A DNA stretch of 64,000 bases from Undaria pinnatifida (Eukaryota > Sar > Phaeophyceae > Laminariales > Alariaceae). The notes under the pieces are model-generated. The model ran no database searches. It had not been told where the DNA came from and worked only from the letters and a program-made list of their open reading frames with translations. The position numbers and the translations under genes are program-made. The stretch's first letter is position 1; each line of letters opens with the position of its first letter. The stretch is taken from positions 7,424,637 through 7,488,636 of the forward strand of contig JABAKD010000006.1 of NCBI GenBank assembly GCA_012845835.1. The letters run 5' to 3'. This document shows, piece by piece, positions 22,318-32,600 of the stretch.

Positions 22318-22767
22318 TCATATTGGCCCATTTGCCGACTGCTTCTTGACCCCGGCGACGGCGCTGTTTTCGCCGCTTTTCTGGCTTGTACTGCTGTTGC
22401 CGTTGTTGTCACCCCCGGCACCTCTACCGCCACTGTTACCACCTCGCTCTTCGCCAGCTCGTCCTCGTCTACCGCCTCCACCACGCCCGCCATCAGTAAC
22501 GAGCGCATGGGGCGACGACGAGCTCCTCTTCTTCTTTCGTAGTAGTTCGAACTGCGCCTGTACTATGTTCATGATATCGAAACGACCAATAAGCTGTTTC
22601 CGGCTCAACTTTCGGGTTTCGAGGTCGTATTCGGTGGGAAGGGGGGCGACAGAGATACCATAAACTGTTTTGGTCATCGACATCCATTCCGGCATCACGC
22701 TCTCTTCACACACGTATTCTATCTCCAGACGTAGGGTTAGGTTTTCTAAGAGATCACTCCCGACCAA
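22318..22767 (-). pseudogene. copia gag remnant
   Basis: A 149-codon frame has a gag-like segment (for example DLETRKLSRKQLIGRFDIMN) followed by a Gly/Arg/Ser-rich tract (GGRGGGGRRGRAGEERGG). This resembles the C-terminal gag region before the zinc knuckle. The N-terminal gag is not visible upstream. Assignment rests partly on position at the 5' end of the pol remnants. Confidence 0.55.
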
Positions 22768-22780
22768 AAGGCTAAGGTAA

Positions 22781-25700
22781 GGGGGTCACTCTTGGGGCCT
22801 GTTTTAGCTGCGGTTGCGGTCATTCACGCGAGGGACTCCCCTATTCTTATGCGGTCTTGAGCTTTAGTGCCGTTTTTATATTTTGCTACGTGAACCCGCA
22901 ATGGAATCGTAATCTCCGCTGCGCCAAATCTTTGCCTAAAGTATCGTTGTCAGTGAGTCACAGAGTCACTCGTACAAGTGGTTCGGACCCGGTGCGAAAA
23001 TGGGGGTACCCCCCCCCTACCGTAGCCTCCTACCGTAGCCTTGGGCTCCTCTGGCGATGTTAAAGTAGGTCAACTTCTTCCTGAGCTCATTCTGTTGACC
23101 CACGGTTCTAGCACCATACCATTTTTCTGTGTCCCCCCCCCCAGCGTTTTGCCGGGGAGTTGCTTCGATAGAAACGACCAATGTCTGTCTCGATCTTAAA
23201 CGTCTGTGACAGAAAACCATACGCTCTCAACTGTCTTTTAGACACTGCCTCGGTTACCCCTTGGCGCAATATAGGGCCTCTCTATCATTTATAAGCCCAC
23301 ATCAACGTTCGGATCCGACGTGAACACTTTGTCGGAACGTTAATATTTTGCATATGCACCGTCGCTTGTTCTCGAATTCCGGAAAACCACCATCGGCCTT
23401 TCAGGATCGCGGATACCATCTTCGTGTTCTGGTGGACTCACTGGTGAGACAGTGTGTTATAGTGGACTTGCCGGTGAGACCGTAGTCTCTGTCTTGTCCA
23501 CTCTCGCTAGGTTGATCCCTCGGGGGCCAACCTCGACACACCCAGCACCCTCGCTCTTGCTCGAAGGATCGTGGTAGGGTGTTGGTGACCCCGAAGGACC
23601 TCGTTCCTCACCAGATCTTGGGTTTGGGCTGCCTCAGAAAAAAAAAACGGTGCACCTCCATCGTAACGTGTGCTCATCGGTATACTCATCAGGGCCCCCG
23701 CTTGGAACTGCAAACCCAGTGTGAGCCAACAGCTTGGCAGCCTGCTTGGAACTGCAAATTGAGTGTGAGCCAACAGCTTGACAGAGTTGTCTTCCTCTGT
23801 GGTGTCGGTCCAAGGTTCATTTTCGGAGTTTCCACTGATCATCAATCCAGCGTTAGCCCAGCGGGTGAATCTCTAGTGCCGTAGTGAGTGATATGGTGCG
23901 ATTGGGGGCTGCTCATCCCGCTTGCACACTGCTGTAGGTTTAATCGCCCGCAGGATCCTGCACGTCGGACTGAACATCAAAAGAGGAGGCGTTTCCACCG
24001 CGTCCTTCCCTCGACCCCGCCAAGTTTTGGGGATTTCAGCCCAGGCTCACTCACGGTGAGTCTACGTCTAGTTCGCGAAGCTTCCGACACCACCGCTCAT
24101 GAACTGCTAATACGAAACAGATACAATGTAGCATTTTTACCCAACAAATATCAAGAACATCGATAGCTGCGCTGCTTCCCCCGACAACACAACCCTAAGA
24201 GGTCGTGCTCGCCCAAGTCAGACCAACCCTCGCCTCCCTGTACACTCAGCACGTCTACTGGGCCCTGGGTGTCTGGCCGATGCCACAGTGCCATCACACT
24301 TCCATTAGAAGCGCATTTTGTTAGCGCGCGTTAGTCTCGTGTCTTGTTTTCAATCGAACCATTGTCTGTGGTCGAATATGACGTTTATATATTTACGGTA
24401 AGGGTGGAGACCCGTAAATGGTAGGCGATTTATTTGTGGTGAGGGTGGAGACCCGCAGATAGTATAATCTTATATTCGTTCTGGATGGTAAACGTAGCTT
24501 TTTTCGCCTGGTAGTTTTAAGGTGTGTTTTCATGTATGTTCAAATCAAACAGTTTTAGGAAACCCGAAAACCCTGTAGTATTTTTGTGGTGTACACAGGA
24601 CCAGAAGGGGACTGGTGGAGCTGCTATACATACGATAACGATTTGGAGAAAAGGGTACGTAGGTGCACCTTGAGAGGTGTATTGATGATGTATGATATTG
24701 ATGGTGGCACTGATTGTGTTGAATTTTTCGGGTATCTTTTGTTTTTGGCGGTATTCTTCTGATGATTGATTGCGAAATAAAGGAGGGTAAGCATATTCGT
24801 GATTGATTGCTTGTTCTACCAACACTATAACTTGCGAATACTTTTCCGCAATCGAGGAGTGAAACACGAAACGTTGCGACGATGGAATAGTTTTCGTAGC
24901 AGGGAGGGCTTGAGCTGTTCGTGTCGACAATGGCGGCATTTTATTGTTTATTTAATAGATTGTTTGGAGCTATAGCAAAAAAAAGCCAAAAAGGGAGTAT
25001 TTTCGGTTTCATGATGGTTTACAAGCGACATACTTGTTGTATTCGGGATAATTTAATCGCCAACTAGATTCTATGGTTCAGTCATGCCAAAAAGGACCTA
25101 TGCTACCTGGATTTACCGTCGCGATCTGTGTATCTATGGCTGGAGTAGAGGGCAAAAGGAGAATTTGTCTGGGAGAACGGGGTTCCTCACGATCTCTGGG
25201 ATTGTGCTTTTAGCCTTAGTTTTCATCATTTTGGCGCGGCTAATGTAATCGCTTTTACAATTGCAATAGTTGTATATGGGAGTTAGTGAGAGGTTTTTGC
25301 TTACGGGGGTGGGCTTCCTTTTTCTTATCATTTTTATGGTTGGTTTGGGTCATCATGGCGTTGTGTGTTATCGCCTTGTCTCGTCACTGTTGCACAAAGA
25401 CTTAGAGAGGGTGTTCGTAGTACCCCCTTTGCTTGACAGTTACGTGCCGGTTGTGGATCTTAGCTTACTGCGCAGTATCTGGATCTGGGCATCTGTGCGT
25501 GTGGGATGGCGCACGATGTCACTTCTTTGCTGTCCCTACTCTGCTGGAAGATAAAATTGAACGACCTGAATCATCAAACCATCGACTGTCCGGGTGTCTT
25601 GACAACTTTGCTTGGGGCTGTCGAACGCGCCACAGCACCGCAGCGCAGGGCAAGCCATGGCACAGCACCGCACGGCACCGTACGGCGCTGCGCTGCGCTG

Positions 25701-25805
25701 CTGAGCCATATATAGCTGGGGTGAGTTGAGCTGGGCTTGCATTGTGATTCAACAACGTAATACCTGGTATGTACAAACAACCTGGAGTAGTAGTACCGGT
25801 ACGTG
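22781..25805. other. Unassigned sequence, 3 kb, with small repeats
   Basis: An M1-like right end (GGTGCACCTCCATCGTAACG) lies at 23648. A duplicated CTTGGAACTGCAAA/GTGTGAGCCAACAGCTTG unit is at 23700-23780. A duplicated GTGGAGACCCG unit is at about 24402 and 24445. A palindrome-rich CAGCACCGCACGGCACCG stretch is near 25630-25690. The 140-codon minus frame at 24517-24939 has no motif and was not called. Confidence 0.4.
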
Positions 25806-25925
25806 GTTTTAAATTTTGAGAAAAATCAAATCAAATGTGGGAAGCGAAAAAATAGAGGTCGCTCAGAGAATCGATACTTACTTGTAAGCAGGTCTAGAGG
25901 ACTATCCACTAGACCACAGAATCAC
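25806..25925 (+). repeat. Direct repeat flanking the tRNA-like/transposon block, copy 1
   Basis: GTGGGAAGCGAAAAAATAGA, GCTCAGAGAATCGATA and TTGTAAGCAG match 27255-27345 in the same orientation. The two copies bracket the tRNA-like units and the TA-flanked transposon. Confidence 0.6.
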
Positions 25926-25930
25926 TGTAG

Positions 25931-26108
25931 CTTTTTAGTCTAGCTGATAGACTGTCCGCTTCTGAGCCTGGTGTGCGTGGGTTCAAATCCCGGTAACATC
26001 GGAAAAAAAACGATACCCGTAGAAAAAAGGATTATTGCCACTTTGTGGTCTTCTAGTGGATAGACTGTACGCTTCTGAGCCTGGTGTGCGTGGGTTCAAA
26101 TCCCGGTA
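25931..26108 (+). repeat. Two tandem tRNA-like units
   Basis: Units at 25931-25994 and 26046-26108 share GATAGACTGT, CGCTTCTGAGCCTGGTGTGC and the B-box GTGGGTTCAAATCCCGGT. The first has an A-box-like TAGTCTAGCTGATAG. The overall sequence resembles an Arg(TCT)-type tRNA, but the anticodon stem does not pair well and the acceptor ends are missing. These look like tRNA-derived retroposon heads or tRNA pseudogenes, not working tRNAs. Confidence 0.6.
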
Positions 26109-26151
26109 TAAATGTATAGTCTATACTCATAAAAAAAGGATCGATAGTATA

Positions 26152-27166
26152 CAGTCGTCCCCGATAAAAAGACGGACATGGTTTAGTTTGTCCAAAGCGT
26201 CTTGAACGCGGGGAATCGTCTGTAAGATTCTGGGGACGATAACTCACCATCCCCGGGGTCAATGGAGACGTAACATACGTCAAAAGACGCGCCGTTGCAG
26301 CAGAAATAATTATTATACCAGCACGAACGACGCGAAAACACCGAGAAATGATCACCGCACCGTGGTGAGTGGTTAAAAGTCTCACGCACAATATGGCCAA
26401 GCTATTTTTTTTGTTGATCTTTGTAGCGACACTCGACCTCCAAAATATACCACGAAAAGTAGTAGCTGGTGTCCCAGAACGCCGTTCTTAGATGACAGCA
26501 GTGCACTACTACTGCAACAGTTGTCGTCGATGTTTCTGCTGCTGGTGTTGATGCTGCTGTGTTTGTTTTTTTTTTATATTTATTTTGTCCGTGCTGTCCT
26601 CTCACGTTGAAAATCTCGCCGACATACCGTCAGCATCTGAAAATAATCGTACTGCTAATGAAACTGATATGATACACCTTTTTTGTGATAGGCTACGTAA
26701 CAAACAGGGACAAGACAGAACCACACACGCCCGAAATAAGACAACAAACACATAAACCAGAAAATATCGGTGATCTGTGCACTCTCTCTGCTGCCCGTAG
26801 CCTTCCTCTCCGGTGCACCGACCACAAAAGTCATGCCTGGGTTGCCCGCAAGGGCACTGATGCTTTGTCGTGATGGGGATAGACTTCATCGTGCATGTTG
26901 GTTCTTCGCATGTCGTCGTGCCGGAGGCAGACGAACCATCAGCTGATGAGAGGAATCTATCCATACCCACACGCAACAGCTGCAGCAGACCTCTCTCTGC
27001 GCAGCTCTACAGGTGTGATCACAGCAATTTTGGGGGTCCCGTGTTGTAAAACTACTACGCCCCCCGAGGTGATGTCTATCTGCGGGGCACCCTGCTTCAG
27101 GAAAAAATGACGTCTTCAAAACGGGAAGTTGACGTAAGATGAGCGTCTTTAAAGCGGGGATGACTG
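26152..27166. mobile_element. Non-autonomous TA-flanked DNA transposon (Tc1/mariner/pogo-like)
   Basis: Inverted ends CAGTCRTCCCCG lie at 26152 and, inverted, at 27166, each flanked outside by TA. TA duplication with CAGT..CCCCG ends is typical of Tc1/mariner/pogo elements (established knowledge). Subterminal repeats (GTCTTGAACGCGGGGA, GCGTCTTTAAAGCGGGGA) echo the ends. The 1-kb interior encodes no recognisable DDE/D transposase. A related fragment is at 61700-61965. Confidence 0.7.
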
Positions 27167-27254
27167 TACTAATAACAAAAAGGAATCGGTGAGAAGCACT
27201 GAGAAGCGCTGTTTCAGGAATTCGAGCCCGCTCAGCCGTCCGGAGAGGAGAACG

Positions 27255-27345
27255 CCTTAAATTTAGTGTGGGAAGCGAAAAAAATGGAGGCCGCTCAGAA
27301 AATCGATATTTGTAAGTAGTTCTGTACTATACCACGGGAGCCTCG
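27255..27345 (+). repeat. Direct repeat, copy 2
   Basis: GTGGGAAGCGAAAAAAATGG, CCGCTCAGAAAATCGATATT and TGTAAGTAG match 25806-25925. Confidence 0.6.
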
Positions 27346-27375
27346 CCGCGGCGGGCTACCGCCCGCCTTGGCTCC
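27337..27375. other. GC-rich imperfect hairpin
   Basis: An inner stem GGCGGGC/GCCCGCC with TACC loop (27350-27367) is extended by an outer stem GGAGCC/GGCTCC. The insert is very GC-rich against AT-rich flanks. Role unknown. Confidence 0.6.
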
Positions 27376-28160
27376 GCGCATGCCCACAATTTTCGAGAAT
27401 GCGTGACATCTATGATTGGTATAGGACTATAGGCTAATCGAGGTTGTACATGCGACAGCACTGCCAAGGGGTACACTCAAGTAAGTCGTGTTTGAATAAA
27501 GAAAAAGAAACATGGGAATTAGATGCAGTAAACCACAGCAACAAATTGCGTCATCCGGCACATGATGACAAACAATAACAGCAGCAATCCCCGCACAACG
27601 TTTTTGCACGTGTAATTTCAGCAACAAGAGCGGAAGCGGCAACGGCTGCAAATCGACAACAGCACGCAGCATTTCCAGCATAATAATGTGCACATACACG
27701 GTGTATACACCTCACGATCGTAATATCTAGATTAATGGTGATCATAGAAAATAATGTTCTTGTTACTTACTCGACTTAATTGAGAAGAAAGCGATGTTTT
27801 ACGTCGATATTGATTTCCATGTCACCTGACACGGTAATGTCTTCATCATGATTTGTTACGGCAACGGACGACGGGGGACAAAAAAAGTACGGTGAGTCAT
27901 GTCCGCGGCTTTATGGCCGTGGCTTAAACGGACGAAGAACAGCGGCGGGTAGTTCTGTGAGCGAGGAAAGACGTTTTTTCTGGTCAGTGAAACCGAAACC
28001 GTCAGCGTGGCAATAATGCCTTCGAAAAAGATAGTGCAAAGCAGCGTCATCGGAAATGCGCACCTAGTATCTATATTTGATACCCCCCCTGTAAAAACAA
28101 AAGACAGTTAAAAACGTGATTAATGTGTTACGGCCAACCACTGTTCACATATATATATAT
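27376..28160. other. Unassigned sequence
   Basis: No gene or repeat was recognised. A TA run at 28149-28162 marks the start of the next family A copy. Confidence 0.35.
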
Positions 28161-28164
28161 TATA

Positions 28165-29335
28165 AAAAATGAAAATACACTCCAGCTGTGAGATCGAAGA
28201 TTTCGTCGAAACTCATCTTTGCAAGCTGTGTGTGATACTCCGATCGCGCGCATTACGAGTTGTGTGTCCTCATTAAGGATATAGGTCGGCGACTCCCCTT
28301 CCAACTACAGTGTAGCTATCAGGGTCAACAGGATGATTTTAGTCAGTCTGTGCGCGGAAACTATATAACCCGTTTCTGAGGGGGACAAAATCTGACAGCT
28401 GTGAAGGGAAATGTATCCTTCTATCAAGTGAATCTTGGAAGTCGAATAACCGGTGAGGGGGGTGGGGCGGAGTTTTGAAGGACGTGGGGGCCTGGTTTTG
28501 ATCAAAAGCGAGCGGGTTTGGAGGGGGGGGGGGGGGGGGGGGGGGGAAGGGGGCAATTTGTGCATGTAAGCTATAAATCCTTTCGAGGGGATAAATCTGA
28601 GGGTTTTGGCACCAGTATATTATTTGGGGCGGGGGGGGGGGGTTGGGGCGGGGGGGGGGGGTTGGGGCGGGGGGGGGGGGGGGGGGAGGGGCGGGGGGGG
28701 GCAGCTCAATATGTGCCTGGAAACTATACATTATTTTGAGGGGATAAATGTGACGGTTTTAAATAATACATCAGTTTATCATGTATATCCTGGGGTAAGT
28801 CGTACAATCAGTGAGTAAAGGGAGGGTGGAGTGTTCGAAGGGGTGGGGTTGGGATGGGTTGGGGGGGAGGTGGGGGGTGTGGGGGCGGGGGGGGGGGGCG
28901 GGGGGGGAGGAAGGGCTTTAGGTGAGGGGTTTGTTATACGTGTGGTGCTAGGTCTAGGCGATGGTGCGGGTGATGGGGAAGAAGGGGGCGTTCGAGGCGA
29001 GGGGGGGGGGGGGGGACAGCGGCATGGATGGCTCTCGAAAGATAATGAGGTGATATCCTGTGCGTAAAGTGTTTATTAATGTGGCGGATTTCGATATTTG
29101 GTGGGGCATTTGAGTAAGGGAGAGCAAGAGGGGGGGGGGGGGGGGGGGGGGGGGATTTTTTAGGAGGTTTAGGTCACAAATAATATTCAAATACACTTCG
29201 GCTGTGAGATCAAAGATATGTAGCAGCTTGTCATACGCGTGGTGCTAGGTCGAGGCGATCGTGCAGGTGGTCGGAAAAGAGGGGGCGTTGGAGGGGGGGG
29301 GGGGTGGGGGGGTGGGGGTGGGGGAGGTATATATA
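28165..29335 (+). repeat. Family A repeat, longest copy, with poly-G tracts
   Basis: Begins AAAATACACTCCAGCTGTGA, then CTCCGATCGCGCGCATTACG, GTCGGCGACTCCCC, GGGTCAACAGGATGA and GTGCGCGGAAACTATA. A module of the type GGAAACTATA..TTTTGAGGGGAYAAA..TGACGGTTTT then recurs at about 28355, 28565 and 28715. Modules are separated by long G runs (28517-28546, 28630-28700, 28850-28915, 29130-29153). Further on CGTGTGGTGCTAGGTCTAGG and CGCGTGGTGCTAGGTCGAGG recur at 28938 and 29236. No protein is encoded. Homopolymer lengths may be unreliable. Confidence 0.75.
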
Positions 29336-29376
29336 TATGTATGAGCATGAACATTGCTGTTTTCTTGTATGCATGT

Positions 29377-29623
29377 TGTAATAGAGTGTCAGTATAGCTG
29401 GCAATAGATTCGGTTAGATAGCCCGCAGAGTCATGGTCTATTGGACCGCAAGAAGGTTCCCTTAAATGGAATATTCTTATTGGAGCGGATGACCCGTAGA
29501 ATCTAGCTAGCTTATACCACAAGAGAGTTCTCGGTAATGGAACGTTCCTCTGGACAAGATAGAAAGAAGTAAGCGCGTTAGGCGCTCATGGGGATATAAA
29601 ACATCCAGGAGAACGATCCTTGT
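29377..29623 (+). repeat. 5' LTR of the 11-kb element
   Basis: Starts TGTAATAG. Landmarks are GTATAGCTGGCAATAGATTC, TTGGACCGCAAGAAGGTTCC, GCTAGCTTATACCACAAGAG and GTTAGGCGCTCATGG. The 3' end is taken at CTTGTTCA but is uncertain by a few bases. By eye it differs from the 3' LTR by about seven substitutions and one 5-bp insertion. Confidence 0.75.
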
Positions 29624-32600
29624 TCAAAAATGGTCATGCAGCCATGATCGCCTTGTCACGAGCATCAACACGCGCTGCAAATGGTGCTGACTTACGCAAT
29701 TGACAATGATTGCTTTGTCACGGTGCATTATTTTTGGGGGGGGATTTCAACCCCAGAATGCGCGAACGACGGTATTACACGTCATGCATCCCACAATATC
29801 ATATCGGTAGTATTTTATAAAATCCTCTCACGGTGCACTGTGTTCTATTTGGAAAACCTCTGTGAGGGTGAAGACTCAACGTGCCACGAGCCTCGTCAAT
29901 ACGCTTTATACCCCACGCGTGTTTGATCTATTTTTATGAGGCTTACGTTTTTGCTGTTACGCACCCCCGACCTGATGCAGCGTTGGAATGACCCGAACTG
30001 TATTAGGATCGTGCTTGAGCAAAAATACTGTTGAGTAAAACCGCACTCCGAGTGCGTCGCACTCCGAGTACCATCTCTCTCTCTTTTCCACGAGTATATT
30101 ACGCGTGATACACGGAACCCCCCCCACTTTTTAAAAAAAAACAGTGCACCCCAGAAGTACACCGTCACTTTCAGGTCCGGATTTTTGCTTCGGAAAACCT
30201 CAAACATAGCTTAGGCTATCGACGGGTACGAGAAGTACACATATTTTCCGTGTTGTAAGGTCCGATTTTGTTATGTTTTCGACTGGATAACTCGGTGGTT
30301 TTAATCACCTCCCGGTCATCACGCTCCTCCCCCGCGAACATCTACAATCATCCATCACCCTCCGGTCTTCTTGGTGACGTTCAAAAACTACTTGTACTAC
30401 ATCCTACTTCTCTACTCCGGTGCGTGCGTTACCAAATCTCCTCATTTCCCATCCATTCCGGACCAATATGGACTCCACCCCCCAACCCTCGCGGTAAATC
30501 CCGCACCAACCAGGACCCAACCTCTCAACCCTCACACTGAACAGTGTGCGTCGCGTTCTTCTCCTGCTGTAGCCATGGGTGGTACAGTTATGGTGAAGGA
30601 CCTTGACATTCTGTTCAATAAAATCGAAATAATGCCCGGAGCGCTTTTTTGTGGCCGGGGTCGTTGACGGCATTTCCACCACCACTGACCCCGACCTATT
30701 TCAGTCAAACCGGATCCCTCGAGGTTTGGTACAGCCACCTTACACGCCCAGACTGGGAGAACGGATCCCTCTACGAGAGACGCCCACCTAATGCGACTGC
30801 GATTTTTGTTTAGCGCCTGAGGGCAAGAGGTTATTTTTTCCCCGTGGGATACCGCAACAACGCCGCAAGTACAGCGACGACTACCACAGAGTGTGTCGCC
30901 GTAATGGCATCCATGAGGCCAGTGCCGCGGTGGTTACCGAATAGCATGCCACCGCGACTACAGCCCTTTGTGCCCCACCAGCTCGTGTACTCGAGTTTGG
31001 ACGTCCTTGCACCCCCCCCCACCCCCCCCATCTGAGCCAAGACTACCATCCCAACCGACACGTTGCTGCTCACTGCCCATCTCCGGCTCCCATAGCCGCC
31101 CACCCCACGCGGCCCCGTCTATAACCACAACGGTTCAAAATCGCCCGCCCATCACCGCGCTTAACCCCCTGCGCCCAAATCGCCCCTGCTTTTGTTTGCT
31201 CGTACTTGCTCACAACTGAATCCGGCGTGCCCACGGTCTCGACCGGGCGGCACCTAAAGACACCCCTGTCTGCGGTAATTTTTTTTTTCGGTTATTGGCC
31301 ACGTCGTACCTACCCAACTACGACTCATGTCAGCATCGTTAGACGGTCCGTCTGCGGTAATCTGCCGGTTCGGTCTATTGCTTGAAATTCCGACCCCCTT
31401 CCGCCGCTATTACAGTTGTCAAAACGGCCACAGAGCCGCCAAACCAACTTTGTTGCCGCGTTGCCCTACACGCTCCACGCCCCAGCACCCACCTCCCGTG
31501 AACCCAGGGCATAAAAACGCCACACACGCCCTCCGCAACGAGCCCCCAAAAACGCCGCACGCACCCCCTCGCACCACCTACTCCTCGGCTCAAGACCACC
31601 GTTCTTCTCCGACTACCACCTATACCACCATTCTTCTCCGCCTACCACTTATATCACCGATAACGACCGCAGAAACAGCGACAGCAAAGTCGGCCAACGA
31701 CGCAGACGCCATCCTATCCGTAGTGGCCGCGACGGCGGTCGTGACCACCCGAACTGCGACGCCCACGACGCCTGCGTCTCTCACGAACCGCAAAAAGTGG
31801 TGGCTCGCAACCACCATATTTGGTGATACGGAACACAAACCTGCTACGAGCATCATTATCAACCACCTGGCCATCGAGTACCACTCTGCTGGCTTTTGGG
31901 CATTCTTCCTGACGTTTGCATCGTGCCAGCGACACTCTCGCACTGTAGCAACACCGCTACGCCTCTAGTGCGCTCAACCCAGGTATGGGCAAACTTTAGA
32001 ATGTTGGTTTTTACTGCTGGTATTTGCGGAAACGTGCGGACCATAAACCCGGCGCCATCACCCGGCAATAACCCGCGACAACCAATGCCGCTCGTTATAA
32101 ATGCCGTGGCAACTATTTTTTGGGTCGAAAGCGCCATGATCGCATTTCTTCCTTTGGCAACTGCTGCGACAACGACGACAACATCAACAGCAACAGCGTG
32201 GCTGGCCGATAACCATTACGGCACAAAACCCTGGACGCTACACGCTGATCAACCGATACAGCACTACCAGCGCCAGGCCATCTAGTTGCGGACGAGATTC
32301 CGGCTTCAACTTTGAAAGATCGAGCTCCACCCACGCCCCCGCCCCCCAACAATCTACCCCCCCCCGCCCAGCCCATACATACGATATCGCTTGTCCAAGC
32401 CTGATCCCCTTGTTCTATCGATGGTCTTGAGGTGTGGGTGCGAGGAGGCCAACACATCGAGCCCTACAGGGATGCTCCACTCGCCGCCTTCCATCGATGA
32501 GCAACGCTACTTGCCGAAGACTGCGGCTACCAGCGGTTCCGGACTACAGCACGAAACTTCTGCTTCCAATTCCGGGCCATCACATCCTGAGCCCGCCTCG

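Larger units (their letters stand above)
18596..22780 (-). mobile_element. Decayed Ty1/copia retrotransposon
   Basis: On the minus strand the order is gag, zinc-knuckle remnant, protease, pre-integrase, integrase, RT and RNase H, the Ty1/copia order (integrase before RT). Each domain is in short frames broken by shifts and stops, so the copy is dead. The stretch 20255-20980 is an acidic Ser/Asn-rich linker between integrase and RT, normal for this superfamily. LTRs were not recognised on either side, so the boundaries are those of the coding remnant. Confidence 0.9.

Noticed and set aside
24517-24939. 140-codon minus-strand ORF starting with ATG
   Set aside because: No signal, domain, splice or polyadenylation context was found, and its composition follows the AT-rich region.
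25929-26108. Functional tRNA-Arg genes
   Set aside because: B-boxes are good, but acceptor and anticodon stems do not pair. Called tRNA-like instead.
31327-31968. 213-codon plus-strand ORF
   Set aside because: Thr/Ala/Pro-rich sequence in the same C/T-rich interior, with antisense frames equally open and no gag or pol motif.
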